A stretch of DNA of 64,000 nucleotides from NCBI RefSeq assembly GCF_001305515.1, contig NZ_LJYW01000001.1, positions 3,556,447 to 3,620,446 on the forward strand, read 5' to 3'. Every line of letters begins with the position of its first letter. Positions within the stretch are counted from its first letter, which is position 1. A model generated the notes under the pieces. The model did no database searches. It saw nothing but the letters and a program-made list of their open reading frames with translations, and was not told where the DNA came from. The translations under genes and the position numbers were made by a program. This DNA comes from Prosthecodimorpha hirschii (GTDB lineage: Bacteria > Pseudomonadota > Alphaproteobacteria > Rhizobiales > Ancalomicrobiaceae). Positions 15,893-26,377 of this stretch are shown here, one piece after another.

Positions 15893-17488
15893 TCATCCTT
15901 CCGGCGGGAACTGGACGTCCAGAAGCATCGGCCCGGGATGCGCGAGGGCGCGCTTCAGCGTCGCCGCGAGTTGTTCCAGCGTTGCCGCAGGTTCGGCCGC
16001 GACGCCGAAGCCGCGGGCGATGCCGCACCAGTCGATCGCCGGCCGATCGAGGCTCATCATGTCGCGCGCGGTCGGGCCGGGTTCGGCACCGACCTTGGCA
16101 TATTCGCCGAGCAGGATCGCGTAGGCCCGATTGTTCAGGAGCAGGGTGGTCACCGGCAGGTTCTCGCGCGCCTGCGTCCAGAGCGCCTGGACCGTATAGG
16201 CGGCCGAGCCGTCCGCCTGCAGGGTGACGACCCGGCGGTCGGACCGTCCGTCCGCACGCGCCCCGATCGCCGCGCCGGTCGCCAGCGGCAGGCCGCCGCC
16301 GATCGCGCCGCCGGTCACGGTCATCCAGTCGCAGGGCGCGGCGTGCGGCATGACCGCCGCGAAACCGCCGCCCAGCGTGATCGCCTCGTTGATCACGATC
16401 GCATCCGCCGGCAGAGCGTCGGCGACCACCGCGGCGAAGCCGGCCGACGTGATCGGGCCGGACGGTTCGGGGGCGGACCCGACGGGCGGCACCGGAACCG
16501 ACGCCGGCCCGACGCCGAGTTCGGAGGCCAGCGCATGCAGCGCCGCTGCGGCGTCCTGGTCCTCGCGCGACAGCACGACCACGTCGGCATCCGGCCGGTG
16601 CAGCAGGCTGCGCCGGCCGGGATAGAGGAAGAAGCCGGTCGGCGGCGGGCAGTTGACCAGCACCACGATATCGAACGGATCGAGGCGTGCGATCGCATCG
16701 TCGACCGGATAGGGTACCGCCGGCAGGACCAGACGGCCGCGGCCGCGCGGCTGGCGGGCGATGGTCGAACTGCCCATCAGCGTGGCGCCGGTCGCCGCTG
16801 CCAGCCCGGCGAGGAGCGGATGCAGATCCGCCGCCACCGCCGGCGTGCCGAGAATGATCACCGCCCGGCGCCCCGAACGCAGGGCGCGCGCGGTCCGGCC
16901 GATCATGCCGGGATCGGGCGCGCGCGGCGGTCGCGACGGGGCGGGGCGGGCGGAGACGCCGCCCGTGCTCCAGGAGATGTCGGCGGGCAGCACCAGCGCG
17001 GCGACCTGGCCGTAGCCGTCGCCGGCCGCCTCGACGGCGCGGGCGGCGTCGATGCCGATCCGCTCGGGCGCGGTCGAGAAGGCGTGCCATTCGGCGGTCG
17101 CCCCGACCAGCGCATCGACATCCGCCGTCAACGGGCTGTCATGGGCGACATGCGCGACGGCATGGTCGCCGACGATGTTGACGACGCCGCTGCCGGCGCG
17201 GCGGGCATTGTGCAGGTTGGCGATGCCGTTCGCATAGCCCGGGCCGCAATGCAGCAGGGTCGCGGCGGGCCGGCCGGTCACCCGGAAATAGCCGTCGGCC
17301 ATCCCGGTCACGACATTCTCCTGCAGCCCCAGCACGCAGCGGATGCCCGGGATCCGATCCAGGGCGGCGACGAAATGCATCTCGCTGGTGCCCGGATTGG
17401 CGAAGCAGGTGTCGACCCCACCCGCGATCAGGGTGTGGACGAGCGCCTCGGCCCCGGTCTGCGCCCGGCCGGACGGTTCCTCTGCCAT
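15893..17488 (-). CDS. Thiamine diphosphate-dependent enzyme (acetolactate synthase/benzoylformate decarboxylase type)
   Basis: 531 residues with the three-domain ThDP fold. The N-terminal PYR domain has the catalytic Glu57 in LGLQENVVTGMADGY; the central domain follows; the C-terminal PP domain has the metal/ThDP motif ADGSAAY with NNRAY about 25 residues on. The first Gly of the usual GDGS is Ala here. Labelled acetolactate synthase in many genomes, but in this setting, last in an array of CoA-ester enzymes, a decarboxylase or carboligase of 2-oxo acids or acyl-CoA is more likely. AAGGAGAG precedes the ATG at 17488. Confidence 0.82.
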   Translation of the reverse strand: MAEEPSGRAQTGAEALVHTLIAGGVDTCFANPGTSEMHFVAALDRIPGIRCVLGLQENVVTGMADGYFRVTGRPAATLLHCGPGYANGIANLHNARRAGSGVVNIVGDHAVAHVAHDSPLTADVDALVGATAEWHAFSTAPERIGIDAARAVEAAGDGYGQVAALVLPADISWSTGGVSARPAPSRPPRAPDPGMIGRTARALRSGRRAVIILGTPAVAADLHPLLAGLAAATGATLMGSSTIARQPRGRGRLVLPAVPYPVDDAIARLDPFDIVVLVNCPPPTGFFLYPGRRSLLHRPDADVVVLSREDQDAAAALHALASELGVGPASVPVPPVGSAPEPSGPITSAGFAAVVADALPADAIVINEAITLGGGFAAVMPHAAPCDWMTVTGGAIGGGLPLATGAAIGARADGRSDRRVVTLQADGSAAYTVQALWTQARENLPVTTLLLNNRAYAILLGEYAKVGAEPGPTARDMMSLDRPAIDWCGIARGFGVAAEPAATLEQLAATLKRALAHPGPMLLDVQFPPEG

Positions 17489-17589
17489 GGCCTTCTCTCC
17501 TTATGGGTTCTGGCCCGGATGAAACCTCGGATGTCGCCCGCCGGCCTGGACCCTGCCCTGGGGGCTCCGGCGACCAAGACGAAGGCCGC

Positions 17590-19749
17590 TCAGTCCGGTC
17601 TCGGCACTTCGACGATCAGCGCGTCCACGGCGACGGCGCCGGCCGGGCCGACCATCAGCGGGTTCACGTCCAGCTCCGCCAGAGTGTCGAGATGGGCGCC
17701 CGCAAAGGCGGCAATGGCCATGACGGCGTCGACGACCGCCGTGAGATCGGCAGCGGGCCGGCCGCGGAAGCCGTCGAGCAGGGGGAAGCATTTCAGACCG
17801 CGCAAGGCCGCCTCGACATCGTCGCGTCCGACCGGCAGCAGGAGCGGGACGGCATCCTTGACCAATTCGACCAGGATGCCGCCGGCGCCGATCACCAGCA
17901 CCATGCCGAACAGCGGATCGCGCTTGACGCCGACGATCAGTTCGGCGAGCGGCGGCGCCTGCATCGGCTCCAGCAGGAACCGTTCGAGACGGATCTGCGG
18001 CGCATGGCGGGCGACGCTGTCGACCATGCGGTCGGCCGCGGCCAGGATTTCGGCCCGGCCGCGCAGGTTGAGCGCGACGCCGCCGGCCTCCGTCTTGTGC
18101 GGCAGGTCGTCGTGCAGGGCCTTGAGCACCATCGGCGCGGCGACCGCCTCGTCCGGCAGGCCGGCAAGTTCGGCGCGCGACAGCACGCGGCCGTCCGGGA
18201 CCGTCAGTCCATGGGCGGCGAGGCGGCGCTTGGAGTCCGCCTCGTTGACGGTTCGGGGCGCGCCCGACAGCGGCGGCACCGCATGGGGCACCAGCCGATC
18301 GAGCGCGGCGCCGCCGTCGGCGGCATCCCGGCGCACCCGTTCGCCATGGGCGGCCCATCGGGCGATCACCTGCGCGGCATCGTGCAGGCCCTGCAGCGGC
18401 ACGATGCCTTGGGCGATCATGCGCTGGCTTGCCTCCGGCGTGATGCCGCCGGTATTGACCGAGGCGTGATAGACCGGCTTGCCGGCCGCCTTTCCGGCCG
18501 CGGCCAGCGCCCGGTCCATCGCGTCATGCGCCGGGCTGCCCCGATAGGGCGATCCGGCCGGGGCGAAATCGACCACCAGCATGCCGGCATCGACCGCACC
18601 GGACAGAAGCGTGGTCAGCATCGGCGTCAACAGCTTCTCGTTGCCCCAGTTGCCGGCCGTGAAGTCGAACGGATTGGAGACATGGCCGAATTCCGGCAGC
18701 AGCGGCTGGATGGCGGCGACCTGCGCCTCCGTCGGCGGCGGCAGCTGCAGGCCGGCGAAGGAGCAGTAGTCCGCCGCCAGGCCGTTGTCGCCGCCCGAGC
18801 TCGACGAGACGGCGAGCCGCGTGCCGGCGAGCGGCGCGGACAACGAGGCGATCTTCATCATCTCCAGAAATTGCGGCACCGTCTCGGTCTCGATCACGCC
18901 GAGCCGCGCGAACAGGGCCTCGTAATACTCGTTCCGACCGGCGAGCGAGCTGGTGTGGCTGGCCGCCATGGCGGCGCCGAGGTCCGAACGGCCGGAGCGG
19001 CAGACGATGACCGGGATGGCCTTCGAGCGGGCCAGCAGGCAGGCTCGCGCAAAGGCGGGCACGTCCCGGATGCCCTCCATGAACAGGCCGAGGCAGGTCA
19101 CGTTGGGATCGTCGACGAGGCCGTCGATATAGTCCTCGAAGCCGAGGACCGCTTGGTTGCCGGCGCTGATCAGATAGGAATAGGGCACGCTGCGGCCGTT
19201 CGAGACGATATGCCCCGTGACGTTGCCGCTCTGCGAGATGACGGCGGCGCCGCGTCCCGTCTCCAGGACCGGAAAGGGCGACGGCCAGATGCTGCCGTGG
19301 TTGACGTAGTTGACCAGGCCGTAGCAGTTCGGCCCGACCACGGCCATGTCGCCGGAAGCCTGGATGAAGGCCCGGTTGCGCTCGGCTCCGGCCTCGCCGA
19401 TCTCGGCGAAACCCGAGGCGTAGCAGACGACGCCGCCGGCATCGATCCGGCGCAGCTCGTCGAGCGCCCGGATGGTGGCATCCGCGTTGACGGCCAGAAA
19501 GACCGCGTCGGGCGGGCTTGGGATGTCGGCGATCCGCGGCACGCAGCGGTAGCCTGCGATTTCCGACCGCTTGGGATGAACGACATGGACCTCGCCGACG
19601 AACTCGCGATCGCGCAGCGTGGTCAGCGTCCGCTCGACCTGGGTGCCGCCGATGAAGGCCATGCGCTGCGGCGCCAGCAGGCGCCGGAAGTTGCGGCGGA
19701 GGGCCGGGCGCATCCGTGCGCCCGCCGCATCCAGGGGGAAATCGTGCAT
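17590..19749 (-). CDS. NDP-forming acyl-CoA synthetase (fused alpha-beta)
   Basis: 719 residues from the ATG at 19749 (GGAG upstream). The N-terminal CoA-binding Rossmann domain (FIGGTQVERTL), the two succinyl-CoA-synthetase-like domains with ISQSGNVTGH near 171-180 and the phosphorylatable His265 in ASHTSSLAGR are present, followed by an ATP-grasp domain (KALHDDLPHKTEAGGVALNL, ELIVGVKRDPLFG). It makes or breaks an acyl-CoA with ADP and phosphate, so it may charge the substrate or harvest ATP from the product. Sits between the TetR and ThDP genes. Confidence 0.85.
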   Translation of the reverse strand: MHDFPLDAAGARMRPALRRNFRRLLAPQRMAFIGGTQVERTLTTLRDREFVGEVHVVHPKRSEIAGYRCVPRIADIPSPPDAVFLAVNADATIRALDELRRIDAGGVVCYASGFAEIGEAGAERNRAFIQASGDMAVVGPNCYGLVNYVNHGSIWPSPFPVLETGRGAAVISQSGNVTGHIVSNGRSVPYSYLISAGNQAVLGFEDYIDGLVDDPNVTCLGLFMEGIRDVPAFARACLLARSKAIPVIVCRSGRSDLGAAMAASHTSSLAGRNEYYEALFARLGVIETETVPQFLEMMKIASLSAPLAGTRLAVSSSSGGDNGLAADYCSFAGLQLPPPTEAQVAAIQPLLPEFGHVSNPFDFTAGNWGNEKLLTPMLTTLLSGAVDAGMLVVDFAPAGSPYRGSPAHDAMDRALAAAGKAAGKPVYHASVNTGGITPEASQRMIAQGIVPLQGLHDAAQVIARWAAHGERVRRDAADGGAALDRLVPHAVPPLSGAPRTVNEADSKRRLAAHGLTVPDGRVLSRAELAGLPDEAVAAPMVLKALHDDLPHKTEAGGVALNLRGRAEILAAADRMVDSVARHAPQIRLERFLLEPMQAPPLAELIVGVKRDPLFGMVLVIGAGGILVELVKDAVPLLLPVGRDDVEAALRGLKCFPLLDGFRGRPAADLTAVVDAVMAIAAFAGAHLDTLAELDVNPLMVGPAGAVAVDALIVEVPRPD

Positions 19750-19805
19750 GTGTCTCTCCAGGCGTCCGACCGCTCGCTGCGGTGCCGGCGGTGACGGCGT
19801 CCGCA

Positions 19806-20477
19806 TCACGCGGGGTCGGGGAGCGGGGCGTCGGTCTCGAAGTTGACGAGGTCGAAATCGGGTATCAGTGGGTACTTTTCGGGGTCCTCGCGGAACTGAT
19901 CGCACAGCCACTGGCGCAGGATCCGCCGGCAGTCCTCCTGCGAGTAGCTCTCCTCCATCACCCAACCGAGCCACAGCCCGTCGGCGAGCTGCGTCAGCGT
20001 GATGGCGGCGAGGCGGGTATCCATCTCCAACCCGCGCTCGCGCGCCGCGGCGGCGATGCGCCGCTGGATGTTGGCGCGGTAGCGGCCCCAGATCGTCCGG
20101 TGCATGTCGAGCACCTGCGGCAGGATGAAGGCCGCGCTCATGTAGTGGATCAGCATCCTCTGGTAGCCGGTGTCGCGCAGGAACGGGACGAAGACCGAGT
20201 GCAGCAACTTGCCGAAGTGTCCGCTCTTGGTCGAGATCACGACATGGCGAAAGAAGTCGTCGACATTCTGCAGATAGTACTTATGCGCGACGATCAGAAG
20301 ATCGTCCTTGTTGTCGAAATAGTGGTTGATCAGCCCGCGCGACAATCCGGACTCGTCGGCGATCGTGTTGATCGTCGAGTTCAGGTAGCCGTGCTTGCGG
20401 AGCGACTTCAGGGTCGCAACGATCAGTTCGGTCCGTCGCGTTTCGCCGGCTTGCCGGTGCTTTGTCGCCCGTTTCAT
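19806..20477 (-). CDS. TetR-family regulator (BetI-like C-terminal domain)
   Basis: 223 residues. Helix-turn-helix at about residues 28-60 (LNSTINTIADESGLSRGLINHYFDNKDDLL), then a ligand domain whose LTQLADGLWLGW resembles BetI-type repressors that sense choline or related compounds. It lies inside the catabolic array, 39 nt after the acyl-CoA dehydrogenase and 56 nt before the acyl-CoA synthetase, and is probably autoregulatory with the array. Confidence 0.85.
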   Translation of the reverse strand: MKRATKHRQAGETRRTELIVATLKSLRKHGYLNSTINTIADESGLSRGLINHYFDNKDDLLIVAHKYYLQNVDDFFRHVVISTKSGHFGKLLHSVFVPFLRDTGYQRMLIHYMSAAFILPQVLDMHRTIWGRYRANIQRRIAAAARERGLEMDTRLAAITLTQLADGLWLGWVMEESYSQEDCRRILRQWLCDQFREDPEKYPLIPDFDLVNFETDAPLPDPA

Positions 20478-20516
20478 CGTGTTCCTTCCGGCCGCCGGCC
20501 GATGGTTCTGCGGTCG

Positions 20517-21677
20517 TCAGTTCCGATAGGGCCGCAGCAGGTCCTTGGCGATGACGTCCTGGTGGATTTCGGACGTTCCCTCCCAAATCCGCTCGATGCG
20601 CGCATCGCGCCAGAAGCGCTGGATCGGGAAATCCTCCATCATCCCCATGCCGCCGAAGATCTGGACGGCGTTATCGGCGACCCGGAAGACCATCTCGGAG
20701 CAATAGTAGTTGACCATCGACGCCTCGGTCCGATTCATCAGGTCGTTGTCCATCTTCCAGGCGGCCTCCTTGACCATCAGGTCGCCGAGTTTGATGTCGA
20801 TGGCCATGTTGGCGATCTTGAAGCCGATGCCCTGAAACTCGCCGATGGTCCGTCCGAAGGCCTTGCGGGAGCCGGCCCATTCCTTGGTCATGTCGAAGAT
20901 GCGTTCGGCCCGCCCGACGCAATGCGCCGACAGGGCGACGCGGCCGTCGTAGAGCCACTCGTTGGCGGTGTTGAAGCCTTCGCCTTCGCCGCCCAGGATC
21001 TTGCTGTCGGGCACGCGCACATTGTCGAAATAGACCATGGTCGGGTTGTAGCCGCGGGTGACGATCGACTTCATCGGCTCGACGCGCAGGCCCGGCGAGG
21101 CTTTGTCGACCAGGAAGGCCGTGAAGCGCTTGCGCGGCCCCTTCGGCGTCTGATCGGTGCCGGAGACGGCGATCAGGATGATGAAGTCGGCGATGTCGGC
21201 GCCCGAGATGAACTGCTTGACGCCGTTGATCACCCATTCGCCGCCCTGGCGTTCGGCCCGGGTGACGATCGCGCGCGCATCCGAGCCGGCGCCCGGTTCG
21301 GTCAGCGCGAAGGCGTTCTTGCGTTCGCCGCGGATCGACGGCAGCAGATATTCCTCGATCTGCTCGTCCCGGCACTTGAACAGGATGCCGGTGACGCCGC
21401 GGTTCATGCATTGTCCGAGCGCCGTGGACGGTTTGCCCATGACCCGTTCGGCCTGCATCTTGGTCTGCTTGTCGAGGCCCGGGCCGCCCCATTCTTCCGG
21501 CAGGTTCATGCCGTCGAAGCCGGCTTCCAGCGATTTGCGCCGGATCTCCTGCTTGATCTCGTCGGGGACGTAGCGAAGCTCCTCGACCACCGCCTCGTGC
21601 GGGTAGAGCTCCCGGCGGCAGAATTCCTCCAGCGAGTTCACCAGCGCCTGCTGCTCGAAATCCAATGCGAAATCCAT
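20517..21677 (-). CDS. Acyl-CoA dehydrogenase
   Basis: 386 residues. FAD-binding and substrate loops are typical: ALTEPGAGSDA near 130, FISGADIADF near 160, and the catalytic Glu366 in IWEGTSEIHQ, the same place as in medium-chain acyl-CoA dehydrogenase and CaiA. It introduces a trans-2 double bond in an acyl-CoA, with an electron-transfer flavoprotein as acceptor (not encoded here). GAGGAGGCGG precedes the ATG. Placed between the PaaG-like crotonase and the TetR gene. Confidence 0.9.
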   Translation of the reverse strand: MDFALDFEQQALVNSLEEFCRRELYPHEAVVEELRYVPDEIKQEIRRKSLEAGFDGMNLPEEWGGPGLDKQTKMQAERVMGKPSTALGQCMNRGVTGILFKCRDEQIEEYLLPSIRGERKNAFALTEPGAGSDARAIVTRAERQGGEWVINGVKQFISGADIADFIILIAVSGTDQTPKGPRKRFTAFLVDKASPGLRVEPMKSIVTRGYNPTMVYFDNVRVPDSKILGGEGEGFNTANEWLYDGRVALSAHCVGRAERIFDMTKEWAGSRKAFGRTIGEFQGIGFKIANMAIDIKLGDLMVKEAAWKMDNDLMNRTEASMVNYYCSEMVFRVADNAVQIFGGMGMMEDFPIQRFWRDARIERIWEGTSEIHQDVIAKDLLRPYRN

Positions 21678-21687
21678 GTCCGCCTCC

Positions 21688-22476
21688 TCACGCGCCGACG
21701 AACCGGGGGGCGCGGCGCTCGTTGGCGGCCGCCAGCCCTTCGGCATGGTCCTGGGTCTGGGCGCAGATCTTGCCCGCGGCCACCTCCTCCAACTGCTGGT
21801 CGGACAGGCTGCGGCTATGGGCGCTGTTCAGGAGCTTCTTCGCCTGGGCGATGGCGACGGTCGGCCCGGCGGCGAGCCTCTGGGCGAAAGCGAGCGTGTC
21901 GTCGAAGAGCCGTTCGGTCGGGCTGACATGGCTGACCAGGCGGTTCTCCAGCGCGACCGCCGCCGTCCAGAGGTCGCCCGTGAAGGCGAAGCGCTTGGCC
22001 GCCTCCAGACCCATCACGCGCGGCATCAGCCAGGTGCCGCCGCAATCGGGGTTGTAGCCGACATTGGTGTAGGAGCAGATGAACTTGGAGCGCTCGGACG
22101 CGTAGCGGAAGTCGCAGGCGAGGGCTATGTCGAGCCCGGCGCCGACGGCCGCGCCGTCGATCATCGCGATGGTCGGCTTCGGCATGTCGTGGACCTGCTG
22201 CACCAGCCGCAGCGATTCCTCGACCCAGTTCATGTCCGGCCAGGGATTGTCGCCCTTGCTCTTGTCGGCCCATTCCTTGACATCCGCGCCGGCCGAAAAG
22301 GCCCCGCCGCGTCCGGTCAGAACGAGGGCCCGCATCGTCCGGTCCGCGGCCGCCTCGCGCAGGGCCCGGCGCAGTTCGATCGTGATGCCCATGCCGAGCG
22401 CATTGCGCGCCTCCGGCCGGTTGAGCGCGATCACCCCGACCGCGCCGTGACGTTCCGTCTCAAGAAACCTGTACAT
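21688..22476 (-). CDS. Crotonase-family enzyme with altered catalytic residues (PaaG-like)
   Basis: 262 residues with the crotonase fold: oxyanion-hole motifs AFSAGADVKEW near 59-69 and DGAAVGAGLDIALACDFR near 108-123. The two hydratase glutamates are not conserved: the first is Asp116 (GLDI) and the second position falls on Tyr136 (CSYTNVG). An Asp at 144 (YNPDCGGTW) matches the isomerase/PaaG pattern. So an isomerase, or another enolate reaction, is more likely than simple hydration. ATG at 22476, 108 nt after the other crotonase with a large hairpin in the gap. Confidence 0.85.
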   Translation of the reverse strand: MYRFLETERHGAVGVIALNRPEARNALGMGITIELRRALREAAADRTMRALVLTGRGGAFSAGADVKEWADKSKGDNPWPDMNWVEESLRLVQQVHDMPKPTIAMIDGAAVGAGLDIALACDFRYASERSKFICSYTNVGYNPDCGGTWLMPRVMGLEAAKRFAFTGDLWTAAVALENRLVSHVSPTERLFDDTLAFAQRLAAGPTVAIAQAKKLLNSAHSRSLSDQQLEEVAAGKICAQTQDHAEGLAAANERRAPRFVGA

Positions 22477-22501
22477 TCCTGCCTCCCGGAAATGTCCTGC
22501 C

Positions 22502-22563
22502 GGCGCCCCGTGCAGGGCGGTAGCCGCCCTTTGCCGGGCAGCGGCCGCCCTCTGCGGGGCGCC
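22502..22563 (-). other. Large intercistronic hairpin between two crotonase genes
   Basis: GGCGCCCCG..AGGGCGG (22502-22520) pairs with CCGCCCT..CGGGGCGCC (22545-22563), 19-nt arms with a small internal mismatch, and a further CCGCCC/GGGC arm lies in the loop. It fills most of the 108-nt gap, the only large gap between enzyme genes of the array apart from that before the ThDP gene. Confidence 0.6.
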
Positions 22564-22584
22564 TCGATCGCCGGCGGTGCCGGC

Positions 22585-23406
22585 TCAGTGTCCCGTCCAT
22601 CGCGGCGCGCGCCTCTCCAGGAAGGCGCGCTGCCCTTCGATCATGTCGTCCGATTTCAGCATGCGTTCGAAAACGGTCAGGTCGGCACCCGGCAGGCCGC
22701 GCAGGGCCATCGCCTGGCGGTCCGGCAGGCCGTCGACGGCCCGCAAGGCCTCCTTCAGCGCCTGCTGCGCCAGCGGGGCGCCGCGGGCCACCTGCCGGGC
22801 GACCTCTGAGGCCATGGCGTCGAGCCGGTCGCGCGGCGCGGTGCGATAGGCGAGCCCCCAGCGCAGAGCGTCCGCGGCGGACATCGGCTCGCCGGTCCAG
22901 ATCATGGCGGTCGCGACATGGTGCGGAATGCGCCGCGGCAGCCGCTGCAGCCCGCCGCCGTCCGGTATGAGGCCGCGCTCCAGTTCCGGCAGGCGCAGAT
23001 GGGCCTCGTCGGCCATCAGGATGATGTCGCAGGCGAGCGCCAGTTCGAGCCCGCCGCCGATCGCCGGCGCGCCGATCACCGCGATCAGGGGCTTCTTCAG
23101 CGACCACAGCGTGGTGATGCCGCCGAAGCCGCCCTCCTTCGCGCCGGGCTCCCGTTCGCGGCCGTCCTGCGCGGTCGACTGACGGAAATCCAAGCCCGCC
23201 GAGAAGGCCTTCTCGCAACCGCTGGTCAGGAGCCCGACACGCAGGTCCGGCTCGTTCTGGAGGTGCAGGGCCGCCTGTTCGAGGCTCCGGCTGAAGCGTC
23301 GGCAGATCGCGTTGACGGCCGGCTTGACCATCCGGATTTCGAGGATGGGTCCGTCGCGATGCAGTTCGACGAAGCCGGCGAGCTCCCGGTTGAGATCCGC
23401 CAGCAT
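22585..23406 (-). CDS. Enoyl-CoA hydratase/carnitinyl-CoA dehydratase-like crotonase
   Basis: 273 residues. Oxyanion-hole motifs KAFSAGLDF near 67 and PAIGGGLELALACD near 114-127. Both hydratase glutamates are present: Glu121 in GGLEL and Glu141 in LPELERG, so true hydration or dehydration of an enoyl-CoA is expected. The LPELERGLIPDGGGLQRLPRRIP stretch recalls CaiD of carnitine metabolism, but this is only a family resemblance. It starts 2 nt before the permease stop, in the transporter operon. Confidence 0.86.
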   Translation of the reverse strand: MLADLNRELAGFVELHRDGPILEIRMVKPAVNAICRRFSRSLEQAALHLQNEPDLRVGLLTSGCEKAFSAGLDFRQSTAQDGREREPGAKEGGFGGITTLWSLKKPLIAVIGAPAIGGGLELALACDIILMADEAHLRLPELERGLIPDGGGLQRLPRRIPHHVATAMIWTGEPMSAADALRWGLAYRTAPRDRLDAMASEVARQVARGAPLAQQALKEALRAVDGLPDRQAMALRGLPGADLTVFERMLKSDDMIEGQRAFLERRAPRWTGH

Positions 23407-23407
23407 G

Positions 23408-24214
23408 TCAGGCGTCCTCGCGCTTGGAACGGGTCGTGACGATATGCAGGATCAGCGGCGGCACCGAGGTCATCACCAGCATGAGGGTCGAGACGGCTGC
23501 CAGCGTCGGATCGACATCGTCGCGCAGCGTCGCGAAGGTCACCCGCGACAGGGTCGAGACGGGCCCGGAGGAGACCATCAGCGAGATGATCAGCTCGTCG
23601 AAGGAAACCAGGAACGCGAGCAGCATCGCGGTCGCCACCGAGAATTTGAGCTGCGGCAGCGTGACGGTCATGAAGGCCTTGAACCGGGTCGCGCCGAGGC
23701 TCCGGGCGACCATCTCCTGGCTCATGTCGTAGCTTTCGAAGCCGGCGCTCATGGTCAGGACGACGAACGGCATGGCGACGACCGTGTGGCCGAGGATCAG
23801 GCCGTGCAGGGTGTTGAGCAGGCCGCCGAGGCGGGCGAAGACGAAGAAGATGCCGACCGCGATCAGGATTGCCGGCACCGCCAGCGGCGAGACCAGGGTC
23901 GCCCGGATGGCGCTGCGCAGCCGGAAGCCGGACATGTGCAGCGCATAGGAGGCGGCGATGCCGGTCACCGTGGCGAGGATCATGGTGCCGAAGGCGACGC
24001 GCAGCGACACCCACAGCGATCCGATCCACTTCTCCTGGCCGAAGAAGGCCTCGTACCAGCGGGTCGACCAGCCGGCCGGCGGGAAGGACAGCGAGGTCGT
24101 CGAACTGAACGAGACCGGCACCACGATCAGCGCGGGGGCGACCAGATAGAAGACGACCAGGCCGACCAGCACGTAGAGCCAGAGCCGGTTGCGATGGGAC
24201 ACGTGGGATTCCAT
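23408..24214 (-). CDS. ABC transporter permease (PotC-like)
   Basis: 268 residues, six predicted membrane segments, coupling motif ARSLGATRFKAFMTVTLPQLK. Second permease of an importer made of genes 23408-27406. ATG at 24214, 11 nt after the first permease. Confidence 0.9.
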   Translation of the reverse strand: MESHVSHRNRLWLYVLVGLVVFYLVAPALIVVPVSFSSTTSLSFPPAGWSTRWYEAFFGQEKWIGSLWVSLRVAFGTMILATVTGIAASYALHMSGFRLRSAIRATLVSPLAVPAILIAVGIFFVFARLGGLLNTLHGLILGHTVVAMPFVVLTMSAGFESYDMSQEMVARSLGATRFKAFMTVTLPQLKFSVATAMLLAFLVSFDELIISLMVSSGPVSTLSRVTFATLRDDVDPTLAAVSTLMLVMTSVPPLILHIVTTRSKREDA

Positions 24215-24225
24215 CGTCGTCTCCC

Positions 24226-25134
24226 TCAACGGTCGGTGCTGAGCCGCCGCACCAGCACCATGCTGGCGGCGAGGCAGAGGGCGGTGACGACCAGCAGCAG
24301 CACGGCGAGCGCCGCCGCGGGTCCCCAGGTCGGATAGAGCGAGATGGATTCCTCGATGCGCTGCGCGATCATCTTGACCCTGCCGCCGCCGAGCAGCGCC
24401 GGGGTGATGTAGAAGCCGAGGCACATCACGAAGACCATGATGGTGCCGGCGACCAGGCCGGGCATCGAGAGCGGCAGGAAGACGCGCAGGAAGGCGTGGG
24501 TCGGCGTCGAGCCGACGCTGGCGGCGGCGCGCATCAGGTTGCCGTCGATGGTCTTCATCGAGGCGTAGAGCGGCAGGATCAGGAACGGCACCATGATGTG
24601 GACCATGCCGATGATCGTGCCGGTCATGTTGTGCACGAGCGGGATCGGCCGTTCGACCAGCCCGGTGGCGACCAGCGCCTTGTTCACGAGGCCGTTGCGC
24701 TGCAGGATGATCAGCCACGAGAAGGTGCGCACCAGTCCGGATGTCCAGAACGGGACCAGCACGGCGAGCATCAGAAGGCCCGACCAGCGCGGCGGCAGGA
24801 TCGCCAGCACATAGGCGACCGGATAGCCGAGGATCAGGCACAGCGCCGTCACCGCGAAGGCGATCGCGAACGTATTGACGAACATCTGGACATAGGCCGG
24901 CTCGGAGAAGAACAGCGCGTAGTTCTCGAAACCGAGCTGGCCGTCGCCGCCGATGAAGGACATCGACAGGAGCCAGCCGATCGGCACGACCATCAGGATC
25001 GCCACGATCGCCAGCGCCGGCACGGTCAGCCGGAACATCAGCCGGTCCTCGGCGCGCGCCTCGCGGTCGAGGGCGCGCTGGTTGGCGGCGAGGTCGGCCT
25101 CGGTGACGGGGGGGAGGATTGCCGCCGGCTGCAT
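24226..25134 (-). CDS. ABC transporter permease (PotB-like)
   Basis: 302 residues with a longer cytoplasmic N-terminus (about 35 residues, rich in charged residues) before the first membrane segment; coupling motif AAASVGSTPTHAFLRVFLPLSMPG. Three nt after the ATPase gene. Confidence 0.9.
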   Translation of the reverse strand: MQPAAILPPVTEADLAANQRALDREARAEDRLMFRLTVPALAIVAILMVVPIGWLLSMSFIGGDGQLGFENYALFFSEPAYVQMFVNTFAIAFAVTALCLILGYPVAYVLAILPPRWSGLLMLAVLVPFWTSGLVRTFSWLIILQRNGLVNKALVATGLVERPIPLVHNMTGTIIGMVHIMVPFLILPLYASMKTIDGNLMRAAASVGSTPTHAFLRVFLPLSMPGLVAGTIMVFVMCLGFYITPALLGGGRVKMIAQRIEESISLYPTWGPAAALAVLLLVVTALCLAASMVLVRRLSTDR

Positions 25135-25137
25135 CGC

Positions 25138-26226
<1,089 letters not shown>

Positions 26227-26258
26227 CGCCACATCCCGAATGAAACCCGTGCATGGCA

Positions 26259-26299
26259 GGACCGGCCGCGGCGGATCGCTCCGCGCGCGTCATCGGTCC
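26259..26299 (-). other. Stem-loop after the binding-protein gene
   Basis: GGACCG (26259-26264) pairs with CGGTCC (26294-26299), and inside it CGCGGCGGA pairs with TCCGCGCGCG around TCGC with a bulge. It lies in the 151-nt gap between the binding protein (ends 26378) and the ATPase. Confidence 0.5.
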
Positions 26300-26377
26300 G
26301 GCCCCCGCCGTCGGCGGCGAGGGCGATCGCAAAGTCGGACCCGACGCCCGCGGGCGCCGGGTTCGTGCGGGAGGGAC

